A stretch of 48,180 bases of DNA, from the NCBI GenBank assembly GCA_004802725.1, contig SGPM01000212.1, positions 1-48,180 on the forward strand, in the 5' to 3' direction. The translations under genes and the position numbers were made by a program. Positions 22,351-33,873 of this stretch are shown one piece after another (the first letter of the stretch is position 1; every line of letters starts with the position of its first letter). The notes beneath the pieces are model-generated. The model saw only the letters and a list, made by a program, of their open reading frames with translations. It was not told the DNA's origin and did no database searches. Origin of the DNA: Antrodiella citrinella. Its lineage: Eukaryota; Basidiomycota; Agaricomycetes; Polyporales; Steccherinaceae.

Positions 22351-24221
22351 TTGAAAGATGCATTCGTCACGGCAACAATTTTCTGTTCAGACGGAACGAC
22401 CATAAGCCGTACTCGACCAGCAGTTCACAGGGAAATGAACCGTCACCAGGAGGAAGTCCGTTTGGAGGGAAGGGCACACCGCTTCACGGTACGTGTATAT
22501 CATTTTGTGTATGTTACTGTTATTGACTCGAACTTCATCTCAGTCCGACTGGCGAAAGCATGGGCAGAGACCCCAACTACATGGTATCCCCTTCCGATTG
22601 CTGTGGGAGCACTTCTCCTCATTGTGATGCAATACCGCAAAAGGCTTCCACCGAAAGAAGTCCACGTAGATGAAGAAGGCCGTGAAGTCGTGCGTCTGAA
22701 GGGTCCATGGCAGGCACGTATACACAGGCTATCTTATTTGTCTCACTCAACTGAAGTGTAGTGACTCGTTCGTATTGTGCAGGTTCACGTTTTAGGCGCG
22801 CTCCCTCTGCGGAATCTATCACGGGTATGGGGATACATGAACTCGGTTCAGCTGCCTGAGTGGTTCCGACCAACAGGCTTCCGGGTTTATTCCTGGATAT
22901 TTGGTTGCAACGTCAATGAGGCCGAACTTGACCTCAAGGCGTACACCAGTCTGGGCGACTTCTTCTACCGAAGGCTCAAGGATGGCTCGCGCCCCGCAGC
23001 AGACTCCTTATTAGTGAGCGCTTTACATGTGACACATGGACATTTAGCGGTGTTGACATGCATGTTCAGGTCAGTCCTGCAGATGGTACGATTCTGCATT
23101 TCGGTACGATCAAGAATGGACGCGTTGAACAAGTCAAGGGCAGCACCTACTCCCTCGAAGCCCTCCTTGGCGCAGAGATACACGGCTCACCTCCCGGGAC
23201 GCCCGTGTCCTTCCCCGAGCGCGAGAGGGCTGAAGTCAATGACAAGCATTTCGCGGACATCAACGGTATAGAATACAGCGTACAGGAGCTGCTTGGAACG
23301 TCAACACCTTCCGGCTCTGGCTCAGCGACCCCGGCCAAGGACGCTCCCGCTGGCATCCCTCTCAAGGACAATGCGGTGGACTCACCGAAGATACACGGTG
23401 ACTTGGTTGATGCCTCAGTCTCAGAGACCGCGACTGGTTCAACAACGGCAGAGGTAGTGGCTCGTCATGCATCTGTCGCTGCGGAAATGGGCATTCGCTC
23501 CGCTACGCAGCGCAGAAGCTCTGCCACAGATATCAAACCGGGTAATGAGTTGTTTTTTACGGTCATATATCTGGCTCCTGGCGACTACCATCGGTTCCAC
23601 AGTCCTGCGGCTTGGGTAGTAGAGAAGCGGCGGCATTTCGTTGGTATGCCCACATTGTTTTGCTTTCCCCTTTCTTGACTTACATCCGGATGACAGGTGA
23701 CTTGTTTTCGGTATCGCCCTGGATGGCTAGACGGCTTGAGAACCTGTTTGTCCTGAACGAGCGCGTCGCTTTGCTTGGCCGTTGGAAGTATGGGTTCTTC
23801 AGTATGGTGCCGGTCGGTGCGACGAACGTCGGAAGCATTCGTATTAACTTCGATCAGGTATGCGTCTAATGGTCGTATAACGTCACAATTTCTCATTCAT
23901 TCCCAGGATCTCCGTACCAACGTTGGCTCGCGGCGCGAGCATCCTATAGGCACGTACACCGAAGCAGTCTATTCCGCCGCCTCGCCTATTCTAGACGGAC
24001 AACCTCTGACCAAAGCACAAGAGATGGGTGGTTTCTGCTTGGGTAGTACGATCGTGTTGATTTTCGAGGCACCGCGGGACTTCCAGTTCCAGATTACGGA
24101 GGGACAGAAGGTCCGGGTTGGGCAGGAGTTGGGAGACGTCGCGCTGAACGTTGCTGCTCGCCGGGTGTCCGCTGCAGTAGATGAGGAGCAACATCCACAT
24201 GAGACGAAGAAGACCAAATAG
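22254..24221 (+). CDS. PSD1: Phosphatidylserine decarboxylase, mitochondrial type I
   Basis: This enzyme converts phosphatidylserine to phosphatidylethanolamine in the inner mitochondrial membrane. Exons are 22254-22488, 22544-22713, 22783-23013, 23070-23643, 23697-23857 and 23907-24221, giving 561 aa. The N-terminus is basic and Ser-rich, a likely presequence, with a hydrophobic helix near 95-110 ([12 protein letters not shown]). Catalytic landmarks: [17 protein letters not shown], and the self-cleavage motif LGST at 502-505, where Ser504 becomes the pyruvoyl group. An acidic, Ser/Pro-rich insertion between [16 protein letters not shown] and the His motif is characteristic of fungal forms. 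The second intron begins with GC (CAG/GCACGT), the only choice that keeps frame. Confidence 0.94.
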
Positions 24222-24312
24222 TAATGCACCCTAGTAATGATTACCATCTCCGATTCTTGGATACATATAATGGACATGTGCACGATCACTCTTGCTTTGT
24301 TTCTTCATTTTA

Positions 24313-24567
24313 CAGCTGTTTGCAAAATCGTAGACGTGTCTGAAAATGTATAGGTTAGCTGTCGGCTTGGGCGGAGCTCAATATAGCGCTCAATTCTAAG
24401 GCTAACCGGGGTACCATTTGACGAAAGACGGCGGCAGGGTGAAATTTGACCAAAGCATGCTCGTGCCGCGCAAGCTTCTGGTTGGTGGCGTCCAAATCCT
24501 GCCTATTTCTACTAGCCGATAACTACTGTATTATTCTCGGACACGCCTACGATTTTGCAAACAGCTG
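24313..24567. mobile_element. TA-flanked MITE (Tc1/mariner-like)
   Basis: This is a 255 bp element with terminal inverted repeats starting CAGCTGTTTGCAAAATCG; the outer 29-30 bp of each end match with two mismatches. It is bordered by TA at 24311-24312 and 24568-24569, the target duplication of Tc1/mariner elements. It has no coding capacity. It sits 90 bp after the PSD1 stop, in the space before the aminotransferase gene. Confidence 0.82.
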
Positions 24568-24569
24568 TA

Positions 24570-25013
24570 ATTCCCCGGTGGAATATCGACCTCACGTTGA
24601 TTGTCACGGTACTTTCAGTCGGATCCCCGTCAATGGGGCCGGTAATTTATGATTGTCATGGTACTCTGCTTCGTGCTTGTACTCCTCCCACTAAAGTCTC
24701 GTGGCCTTCATCGTGTACGCGGATCCTGTGGGTTTTGCATGCGAATGCCACGCGCACGACGGAGATGTAGAACGGAGCTGGGCGATTCGGCCAAGTTCCG
24801 GGCGGCGGCAGGGTCCGAAAGAATTCTGCTGATCAGCGATAAGATCCAAAATTTGGCGTTATCTATAAACGTTCTAAGTATAAAACTCTGACTCCGTCCC
24901 TTTGCCATGGAGTCACAAATTTATCCCACAGCAGCACTTGGACTTTTCCAACGCCATCTACCGATACCAATATCCTGCTCTGTGCATTTTAGATATCCCC
25001 TCAGACCACCGCT
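24570..25013. other. Upstream region of the aminotransferase gene
   Basis: This is the remaining intergenic DNA after the MITE, presumably holding the aminotransferase promoter. A GATTGTCACGGTACT / GATTGTCATGGTACT pair occurs about 50 bp apart. No gene is seen. Confidence 0.45.
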
Positions 25014-26552
25014 ATGACTACCTCACACACGAATGGTGCGCCTGTCGCAAATGGCTTTGCGCATCCAGTGGCACAAAAGATCGCGGAGCTCGATGTAAGT
25101 AGGTACTGGAAAGACTGGTATTGACATTGGAATGCTAAAATGGTTCATTGTAGGCTTCCAAGGTTGTCGTCAACCTAACCCAGAACCTCAAAACAGTGCC
25201 TCCGGTCGAGGATCTGGTCTTTGGCCAGGTACGTTTCGTCCCCCCTCCTGTGAAAGCTCCACAGGCTGAGACGGATATCTAGACAACGTCCGACCATATG
25301 GTCATGGTGTCGTATAACCCAATAACTGGATGGGGAACGCCAGAAATCAAGCCGTATGGTCCAATCTCACTGGATCCATCCTGTTCGGTCTTCCAGTATT
25401 CCACGAGTGTCTTCGAGGGTATGAAAGTGTGTGCGACCAGTCTATCTCCCGGTAATGGTTCTGATATTATCGTACGATAGGCTTACGTTGGTCCGGACGG
25501 TACTCCTAGATTGTTCAGACCAGAGATGAACATGGCCCGGATGAAGCGCTCCGTTGCTCGTATTGCGCTACCGGTATGTTACACGATCATGTCGCGACGA
25601 CCGAAAGTTCACGAATCATTCTGTATGTTATAGGCGTTCGACACTGCTGAATTGCTGAAGCTCATTAAGAAATTGGTCGCAATTGAGGCACGATGGATAC
25701 CCAACGTCAAGGGACACAGTCTCTACCTCCGTCCCACTATCATCGGCACTCGTCCCTGTGAGTTCAGATCATCCGTTCATTCTACATGATCTAAATTTAA
25801 GCCATTACTTGATAGCAATCGGTGTGCACGCGTCGGACCACGCGATACTCTACGTGATTTGCTGCCCCACAGGTCCTTACTTCCGCACAGGACCCAAACC
25901 CGTCTCCCTGTACGCCGTCGGCGAACAAGTCCGCTCTTGGCCTGGAGGCACGGGCGAGTTCAAGCTGAGTCTAAACTATGCGCCAACATTCTATCCAGCG
26001 CAACTGGCAGCGGAAAAAGGATACGATCAGTGTCTGTGGCTGCTGGGTCAAGATCAACACGTCACCGAGGCGGGTGCTATGAATTTCTTTGCAGTGGTCA
26101 AAAGGGACGATGGCGGTTAGTGTTTTGATTTCATGTGTCATGGTCTTTCTCAGCTGGTTTCAGATCTGGATGTTATGACACCACCACTGGATGGGACGAT
26201 TCTGCCTGGCCTCACGCGTGCCTCCGTCATCGCCCTTGTCTCCGCGCACCCTAATGACATCCTTCTGCCTCATCTCCCACCTGCTCAGAAGCTGCACGTC
26301 CACGAACGTCTGATCACAATGGCCGATCTCTTCGCATGGTCCGACGCTGGTACTCTAGCTGAGATCTTCCTGGTCGGCACAGCCGCAGTCGTCGCAGCCG
26401 TTGGCCGAGTCGGGTTTGAAGCTCGTGAATTGGAAGCACCGAGACACGAAGGTGGACTGGGTCCCGTGGCAAAAGCGTTGTTCGACAGACTGACAGATAT
26501 TCAGGAGGGTAAGTTTGAGTTCCAGGGGTGGTGTGTACCCATCGACGCATAG
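25014..26552 (+). CDS. BAT1: Branched-chain amino acid aminotransferase
   Basis: This PLP enzyme (fold type IV) interconverts Leu/Ile/Val and their 2-oxoacids with glutamate/2-oxoglutarate. Exons are 25014-25094, 25154-25228, 25283-25426, 25481-25573, 25634-25757, 25816-26115 and 26164-26552, giving 401 aa. Motifs: [30 protein letters not shown], and the PLP-lysine region [11 protein letters not shown] with Lys222, in place of the more usual KLGGNYAP. The end [14 protein letters not shown] helix is present as [20 protein letters not shown]. No strong mitochondrial presequence is seen, so a cytosolic form is possible; I cannot tell BAT1 from BAT2 type. It is tail-to-tail with TRM2, 91 bp apart. 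Confidence 0.93.
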
Positions 26553-26643
26553 ATAGAAAAATGGTTCGCTGTGACGGACGTCTGAGAACCAGACAATAGA
26601 TCTCAAATATACCTAGGGTTTTATGAAGGCATTCCAGTAAAGG

Positions 26644-28928
26644 TTATGCGTGTTCTACGTTTACCAGGCGCAGAACAGCAACGCTCTCTACGTGTGCAGT
26701 CTGCGGGAACAGATCGAAACCTCTCACAGTCTCCAGCGTATACTCCTTCCCTCCCTCCTTCTCCCTCTTCGCCTGACTCTTCTTCAAGATCATCCCCACG
26801 TCCCTCGCCTGCGTATGCACATTGCAGCTCACATACACCACGACAGCAGCGCCGAACTCGATCAACTGGTCAATGAACTTCTCGTCGCTCCCTTTGCGAG
26901 GCGGGTCGATGATCACGGCGGTCTCGGCGCGCGGGAACGAGGTGACGGTGGCGAAGATGTCGGACGCGTCGCCCGACATGAAAGTGTGCTGTTCAGGGGA
27001 GAGGTTGTTCAGCTTGGCGGAGATGTTGGCGGATTTGATCGAGTCTGTGGAGAGTTCAATCCCAGTGACGCGGGAAAAGTGGGGGGAGAGGGTGATGGCA
27101 AAGAGACCGCTGCCACAGTATGCGTCGACGAGGTGCGTAGGGCGGGGTGTGTCAATGGATGCGGGTGCGGTAGGGAAGATGCAATCGCGGACGTAGTCTG
27201 TCAATGGGACCAGCACCGAGTTGTTGTTTTGGAAGAAAGAACCTGCTGTGTATTCAAAAAGCTTGTCCCCGACGCGTTCTCGTATCGTGCCTCTATGGTC
27301 AGTCACGCATAGTTTCTTCTCTGTTTCCTCTACGAGCGCATCCATGGCTTCATCTTGAGAAGGAGTTGCACTGCTTTCTGTAGGTATCTCAAGGGACTCT
27401 CGTAAGAGAAGTGATACACCTCTTTTGTATGTCTCCATTTTCCTACGAGAAAGGTATGAGAGAGAAATACACGGATGAGAACGCTCCGAACTTACTCCAA
27501 GATGCCTTCGCGAATAGGACCCAATGCCTTGTTCAGCGTTGGCGTCGCAATAGGACACTCCTGCAATCCGAAACGTATGAGTCGGATTGTTGTTCATTAG
27601 TGCCAAATGCTTTCGTACCTCAATATCCATGGTATTCCTTGTTCCGATCACGTTGAACCCGATCTTGAACCAATCTGGCTTGCTTCCATCGGCCGGCCTT
27701 CCGTGTTTCTTCAAATCCCGTAAAGGTGATTCAAAATGAGGCGTAATTTTCGTACGGTAGCCGTATTGGAGAGGGGAGCCGATGGTGGACTGTACGGAGG
27801 GAACAGACGACGAGGGTAAACCCGAGAAATTCTTATATGCCTTTACCACAACGTTTCGCTTCAAGTCGAGTTGCGTGTCGTACGACAGCATCTGAAAGGG
27901 TAACAATTAGCTGCTGCAGTCTAGATCATACGTTCTCCGTCTTACCTGGAATTGGCACCCGGCGCATTTGCCAAAGTATTTGCATCCTATCCGATCCATG
28001 TCTCGTAGCTCGGTGTTGGGTTCAATGACTTCCACGAGATCGGCATGCGACCACAGCCTCGCATTGCGATATATTTTGACGCGGATTTTCTCTCCAGGGA
28101 GAGCGAACGGAGTGAGAACCACCCAAGGCGGATACGGTGCTGGCGCTATTGAGAGAGATTCTCCTATACGCCGATGGTCAGCCTAACATTCAATGTACGT
28201 CTCTTGAAGGTATGCAAAATCAGGCGTGCCAACACGCTGATATCTGGGCCCAGTTGGCGATACTTCGTCCGGTATATCAGCGAACCTATGTTGAGGCTCA
28301 TAGATTTACAAGCATGCCGAGTGAGGATATACAGCTGACCCCAGCTTCTCTCAAGGTCGACATACCTCAAAGCTTCTGTTCCAGCAAACATGCAGCGCGG
28401 TTCTCTGCAAAGAAACAATAGAAATGGCTCACCATTCGAAGACAAAGCAGATACGACAAGCTCCAGCTCCTGCTTGAACTCAAACGGTGCCTTGAGCTCC
28501 GAACCAGCCTCCTGGGCCTTCAGTACAGCCTCCTCTCCGAGCAGCGCCTTGACGTCTTGGAAGATGACGTCCTCATTCGAGTACGGCTCTATCAGGGGGA
28601 CCTTCTGTTTCTTCTTTTTATTGGATTTCTTCGCGCTTTTAGCCTTGGCTTGCTTGGCCGCGGTAGACGAAGACGCTGCTAGTGCATCTTCTTGGACAGC
28701 CTCGTCAGCTTGCACAATTGCTTCGCCAGATTCCGTTTCTTCGAGACGAGGTTTCTTGGCGATATGCACAGCATCCTTGTCCGGAGTCGGAGGGGGGTGA
28801 ATTTCTGACATTTGGCCTTTCGAGGGCGCGTGGGGGAATATCGAGTAACGTGCGATGGGCGGTGTGTGCCTAAGCCGCGGTAGTAGTAGTACAGATAAAG
28901 GATACCGGTTTACGAGACGGCTGAACAT
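26644..28928 (-). CDS. TRM2: tRNA (uracil-54-C5)-methyltransferase TRM2
   Basis: This makes 5-methyluridine at position 54 of tRNA using S-adenosylmethionine. Minus-strand exons are 28928-28433, 28163-27946, 27891-27619, 27560-27496 and 27442-26644, encoding 616 aa from the first ATG. Landmarks: CxxC-rich KYFGKCAGCQFQ, a TRAM-like segment, the SAM motif VDAYCGSGLF, DPPRKG, the nucleophile Cys557 in YVSCN, and HVE near the end. Two in-frame starts exist. ATG 28928 gives an Arg-rich, acid-poor leader (MFSRLVNRYPLSVLLLPRLR) that looks like a mitochondrial presequence. ATG 28811 gives a 577 aa form with a Lys-rich KKSNKKKKQK nuclear-type signal. Dual targeting is an inference. Confidence 0.93.
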
Positions 28929-29219
28929 GCACGATGACGAGGAGCAAGAGAGCACGTTTGTGTTGCTCGTCCGCTCGAAATTTCAAATGACTCACTGGCA
29001 AGAGGCCCGATATACAGACGCCCATATCTTGACGTAATCAATAACGTCCAAATTAGGACATGTACAGTTAAATTCTGAGTGACGCGCTGATTGGATGACA
29101 TAGTTATTAGCGTCTATTCTGTACGTAGCTATAAGACTTCCGGCACTGAGCTTCCGTTCCCAAAACTTTTTGAACATACTATTCCCTGGTTCCTCCACGA
29201 CGACCTACGACTTTTGGAC

Positions 29220-31583
29220 ATGTTTATATCCCTCATTCGCTCTGGGATCAATAGCGTCTCGGCATCCCCGTACAGTGTAGCCGATATTGGCTCAAACGGA
29301 ATCGGAGACGATGGAGAGGAGTTCGGTTCACCTGCGTTCTGGTACAAGCTCATCTTGAGCACGGCGCTGGTGTTGGCGGGAGGTGTATTTGCAGGGTGCG
29401 TGCGCTCGTATGCTCTGTATGAGGTTCTTCGTTGTTGAAGAGGAGTATGACGCCGCAGGTTGACTCTAGGTCTAATGGGTCTCGACGAGTTGCATTTGCG
29501 TGTACTGGCTTCATCCTCAGAGGACCCCACGGAGCGAGATAACGCGGTGACAGGTTCGTTGAATCGTCGCATGCATGTACATGATCTTAACCTGCGACAG
29601 TCTTGAGGCTTCTTGGGAAGGGTCGCCATTGGGTGTTGGTGGTACGTCAAGCACCCCTTTGCGGTTCTGCCAAGCTGATCTTGACTAGGTCTTGCTGTTA
29701 GGAAACGTGGTACGTTTTTTGAGCACCGTTCCACAGTGAGGGATACAGAAAGCTTAGTCAATGCGCCTGCCAGATTGTGAACGAAAGTTTGCCTATCTTC
29801 CTGGACGATGCGGTACATTTACTCCCTGTCATGATCCGCTACGGAACTCCTACTGATAACGAACGCGCAGCTGGGGGGTGGTATCCCGGCCATAGCGATT
29901 TCAACGACTATGATTGGTGCGTTCAGTTATTTCGTGTCACACGAGCACTCTGCTCATCACTCTCCGTTCGGTAGTTATCTTCGGGTGAGTGTTGCCTGAG
30001 GTCTAGACATCGTCTCATTTACTCACGGATCGCCCTGGACTGTCCCCGTGGTGCATACTACAGCGAGTAAGTTCTCAATTGTGTTGCTGCTTCTGTAGTT
30101 CAAGAGCTTATAATGTCCCCTTGAACGTAACCCTAGAATCATACCTCAAGCCGTGAGTGTCCGCTATGGCCTCTCTATCGGCGCCAGATGCGCGCCGGTC
30201 GTCCTGGGTATGATGTATCTTTTTGGTACGCTGGCAATGTCTTACTGGATGCAGTACGGGATATCTGAGTGCTCATTCCGGTTATTGTGTAGCCCCGATT
30301 GCTTGGCCGGTTGCGAAACTCTTGGACTATGTCCTTGGCAAGGACGAGACTCATACGTACAAGAAAGCTGAATTGAAGTACGTCCGAAAACTCCGAAACC
30401 CTACATTGTCGCTGACAGTCCCCTCATGTGATGCCCTGCTTCAGGACTTTCTTGCAGTTCCACAAACAAGGCCAGGAGCCATTACGTGACGACGAAATAT
30501 CCATCCTCAATGGGGTTCTTGAGTTGAACTCGAAGGACGTTGCTACCATTATGACCCCCATGAAAGTGAGCAACGAGGCCAAAGTACTCGAGAACAGCAA
30601 CGTGACCAGGATTATAGGATGTTGTAACATTAAGCTACGACAAAATTCTTGATCACGAAGCAGTCGATTATATGTAAGCACCGTTTTTAACGACTGTGCG
30701 TTGTATAGTAGCTCATGGTAGAATAGCCTGCGAAGTGGATACTCACGTATTCCTGTACATGAACCCGGTAAACCACAATCGTTCATTGGTCTCCTTTTGA
30801 TCAAGAAGGTACGAGATACTTTGATTTTTTGTCTACAATGTGCTCATAGTTCAGTAGCTGTTATCATACGACCCATCACAGGCATGGCCCGTCACCAAAT
30901 TTGCCCTCTCTATTCTTCCGGAAGCAGACCCTTCGATTAATTGTTTTCAAGCATTGGACTATTTCCAGACCGGCCGTGCGCACTTGCTCCTCCTTAGCAC
31001 AACTCCTGGCATCGCAGGTGGTGCTATCGGTGTGGTGACTCTTGAAGGTGTGTCGATTGTTTGTGGAAAGACCCCCGGTTTGGCGTCGAACTGAGCATGT
31101 GCAATGTGCAGATATCATCGAGGAAATTATCTCAGAAGAGATCGTCGACGAGACGGATCGGTACGAAGACAACCAAAGCAAAAGAAAAGCCCGGAGAACA
31201 AAGAACGCAGCCGTCATGCGAGGGTACGTTTCCGCCGTTTTCACCTCTCATTTCTTGTACCGCGCTGATCTGTCCAAACGTATAGGATAGTTGAATACCG
31301 CACCTCGCGACAAAACGCCGCCTCCAACCACACCGAGCGCACACCCCTCCTGAATACGACGCGTGCCCTCTCCCCGTCGCGCGACTCCGACGCGGAGTCT
31401 GTCAGCGGCCTGCCACAATCCGTGGTCGTCCGCGCCGCGCCGCAACCACAAAGCTTCACCTCCGGTCTGCAATATGGCAGCACAAGTGTGGAGACGCATG
31501 ATGGGAGTCCGTATATGAGCGACGTGCAGGAGCACCCAGACGAGCGGGAGCACGCGAATGGGGACGTGGAGAGGCGGTCATGA
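29220..31583 (+). CDS. MAM3: CNNM/MAM3-type DUF21-CBS membrane transporter
   Basis: This is a CNNM/CorC family protein linked to Mg2+ and other divalent metal handling, in yeast at the vacuole. Exons: 29220-29395, 29459-29553, 29601-29641, 29689-29709, 29774-29812, 29871-29916, 29975-29984, 30064-30066, 30137-30225, 30293-30377, 30445-30565, 30618-30673, 30727-30808, 30858-31047, 31112-31223 and 31286-31583, giving 487 aa. The DUF21 membrane domain (about 40-190) includes AGLTLGLMGLDELHLRVL and VIFGEIIPQAV. A CBS pair follows (RSGYSRIPVHEPG, then GVVTLEDIIEEIISEEIVDETD). The cytosolic tail is polar. The Glu of GEIIPQ needs a 3 nt exon (CGA, 30064-30066). It is divergent from TRM2, 291 bp apart. 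Confidence 0.93.
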
Positions 31584-32646
31584 TGTGGGCCTGTTTGTGA
31601 GTGCAGTGATCTAGATTATGACCCCCGCGTACATACTATACCTATTTTCCTCTGCCAGTCTGTTGCTCGTAGGCCATTTTGAAGGATTTAATACTCAAAA
31701 TTTTCAATTGGTTTGTGACCGTTTCGACGCGATTGCAGAACCAACGGCGTCGTTACTTGACTATCAGGTCTGCAACTCGGTCCCGGCTGCGGGTGAGTGT
31801 CCCGATTAGGGCAACATCTTGCCCAAAACGGTAAGTGTTCTGTTGAAGGTCATGTCTATCCCTTCGAAGACCGCGCGGACACTGAAACCACAACTCAGCC
31901 ATATAAAGGTAGGCCGACGACGTTCGAGTTGGTCTCATCCCTCTACACTATCCTACTCACAGCCTATATCCTCACGTTCGTTACTCTAAACTCGACGAGT
32001 CCAAACATGCGCCCCGTCACCACTTTCTCCGCCTCGCATTCACCGCTGCCGGCCCCGTCCTCGTCGCAGCCAATGTCCGCTTGCCACTCCTGGACCAGGG
32101 TGTGACTCGGTTACCCCTCGTTGCGGCCTTGCCCTGGCAATCCACTGCGACGCAACCTCGTTCAGAAGTGCCGTACACGCATGAGGCTGTGTCGCTCATG
32201 TTCGTGTTCGTCTGCGCATGTCGTCGGTGCAGAACGGCGTTTCATCGTGGGACCTGGTCCTTACGTGCTCTCTCTCTCTCGCTCAATACCGCTGCAAGAA
32301 ATACTGCTGATGTTGCCGCTGGTGAGTCGATACGACGTCCCTCATATTTGACGCTGAGGATGACCCTCCCCCAGGGGAAGCTAACAGGGGAGGACGTAAG
32401 GGCAATCGAAGGATGGGGCTGTCGCATGCATGGACTGCGATAAGGTTTCGGTGAGTCCGTTCCGGTCCTCTGTGTATAGTTGGACACCGCCGGGAATGAA
32501 TCTGTCTCTTGTGCGATTGTACATATCACACTGCGTGTTCGTTAAAGCGGTTGTCTGTTCTACATTCATATTGGCATCGTCGGGTATCGCAGTGCTTGCA
32601 CAGACTTCTCATCGGTATGGTACATCTACGATCCCCGAGAGGTTCG
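31584..32646. other. Intergenic, unresolved
   Basis: About 1.06 kb lies between MAM3 and the ChaC gene. It has a TATAAAG-like box near 31900 and open plus-strand frames at about 32006-32443, but no domain, signal peptide or convincing exon chain that I recognise. A lost or lineage-specific gene is possible. Confidence 0.35.
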
Positions 32647-33873
32647 CTATTGAGCCTCGGAGGAGACGGACGCTTGCGCATCTAGTGCTCTGCATCGCGT
32701 CTGAGAGGTATTGATCGTCGTTGAATAGAGAAGGACGATACGAAACGTGAAACGTACCTCTAGCGCAGACAGATGAGAATCGTGACTCTGGGGTGCAAGC
32801 TTCTTGACCGCAATCGAAAGCTCATACAAGTAGTCCTTGAGCGGAGAGTCAGAAACTACGACCTTGAGGTAGAGCCTATGCGCTTGTGACTACTCACTTT
32901 GTTCCTCCCTGAAGGACCTACCGATTTCCATATGTTGTGGGCGAGCTCGTCTATTGGTTCTGAGCCGACTAGATATTGATGTCAGACGCGAGAGGGACTA
33001 GTGATGGGAACGTCACGTACTGAAGGAAGGATTATCGTCTCGTCCGACGTAACACTTTCAAGATATCAGATCCAGCATTCAAGAGTGCACGAACACGATG
33101 ATCACACATACGTATGCCTTGAAACAGCGACCCGACGTGAGCAACACACGAACGTTACACGATGGCAACTGTGGACGTACATTATGTCTCAGCACGATCT
33201 CCTTCCCATCTTCCACACCGTAGATGTCTAGCTCTTCGAGGGTGTAGCCATCCTTTTCGCGGTAGTCTAGGTATTCGCGAACTTCGGAATGGTAGCGCGG
33301 GTCGATGGTGTATGCGACGCCTGACATTATAGGGTGAATTTAGTTTGGGGTTATGAAGATGTGGGAAGGACGTACCCCATACGACGTCGTCATCGGGGAA
33401 CGGGTCCTACGATGTCTTTGAGTTCTGGCTCAACTCATACGACTGATAGCAAGAACGCACCGAGCCAGAGAACGCGTCCCAATCCTCTTTGTGCACTAGC
33501 GTCACCACTCTTCCGGGGTTCTACACATCCCATCCCAAGCAACAAAGCACCTCAGCGCCGGGAGCACACAAGAGAGTGGGATGGGATCGGGAGGGACGCA
33601 CCTCGGGTGTGCCGCGGTGGTCATGCGACTTCTGCGCGAACCGGCGGACGTAGCCTTTCAGATACCCAGGAGCTATGCGTTCCGCCAACACAATCAGGGA
33701 GAGCACGGAAAGAGCGCAATTCTGGACGTACCTTGGTCTACGACGTGTGGCGGGGGCTGATCAATACGGGTTAGCACAGTAAGATTGGGTGGAATGGGTT
33801 TGCCCACCTTGAAGATCAGGGAACCGTACCCGAACACGACGAAGGGTTTCTCTGTTGTGGTCGTGATCGTCAT
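32647..33873 (-). CDS. ChaC-type glutathione-specific gamma-glutamylcyclotransferase
   Basis: This enzyme degrades glutathione to 5-oxoproline and Cys-Gly in the cytosol. Minus-strand exons: 33873-33808, 33756-33732, 33672-33602, 33520-33461, 33406-33376, 33320-33181, 33054-33021, 32968-32898, 32835-32758 and 32700-32647, giving 209 aa, the size of ChaC2/Gcg1. The substrate loop FGYGSLIFK is at 14-22. The catalytic Glu54 lies in DHRGTPENPGR. VVWGVAYTID, YLDYREKDGYTLEELDIY and YVGRDDNPSF are diagnostic. All ten exons join in phase. The gene order and exon density are typical of this genome; nothing suggests decay. Confidence 0.92.

Noticed and set aside
32006..32443. Gene after MAM3 on the plus strand
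   Set aside because: Open frames and a TATA-like box exist, but no domain or consistent exon structure could be supported.
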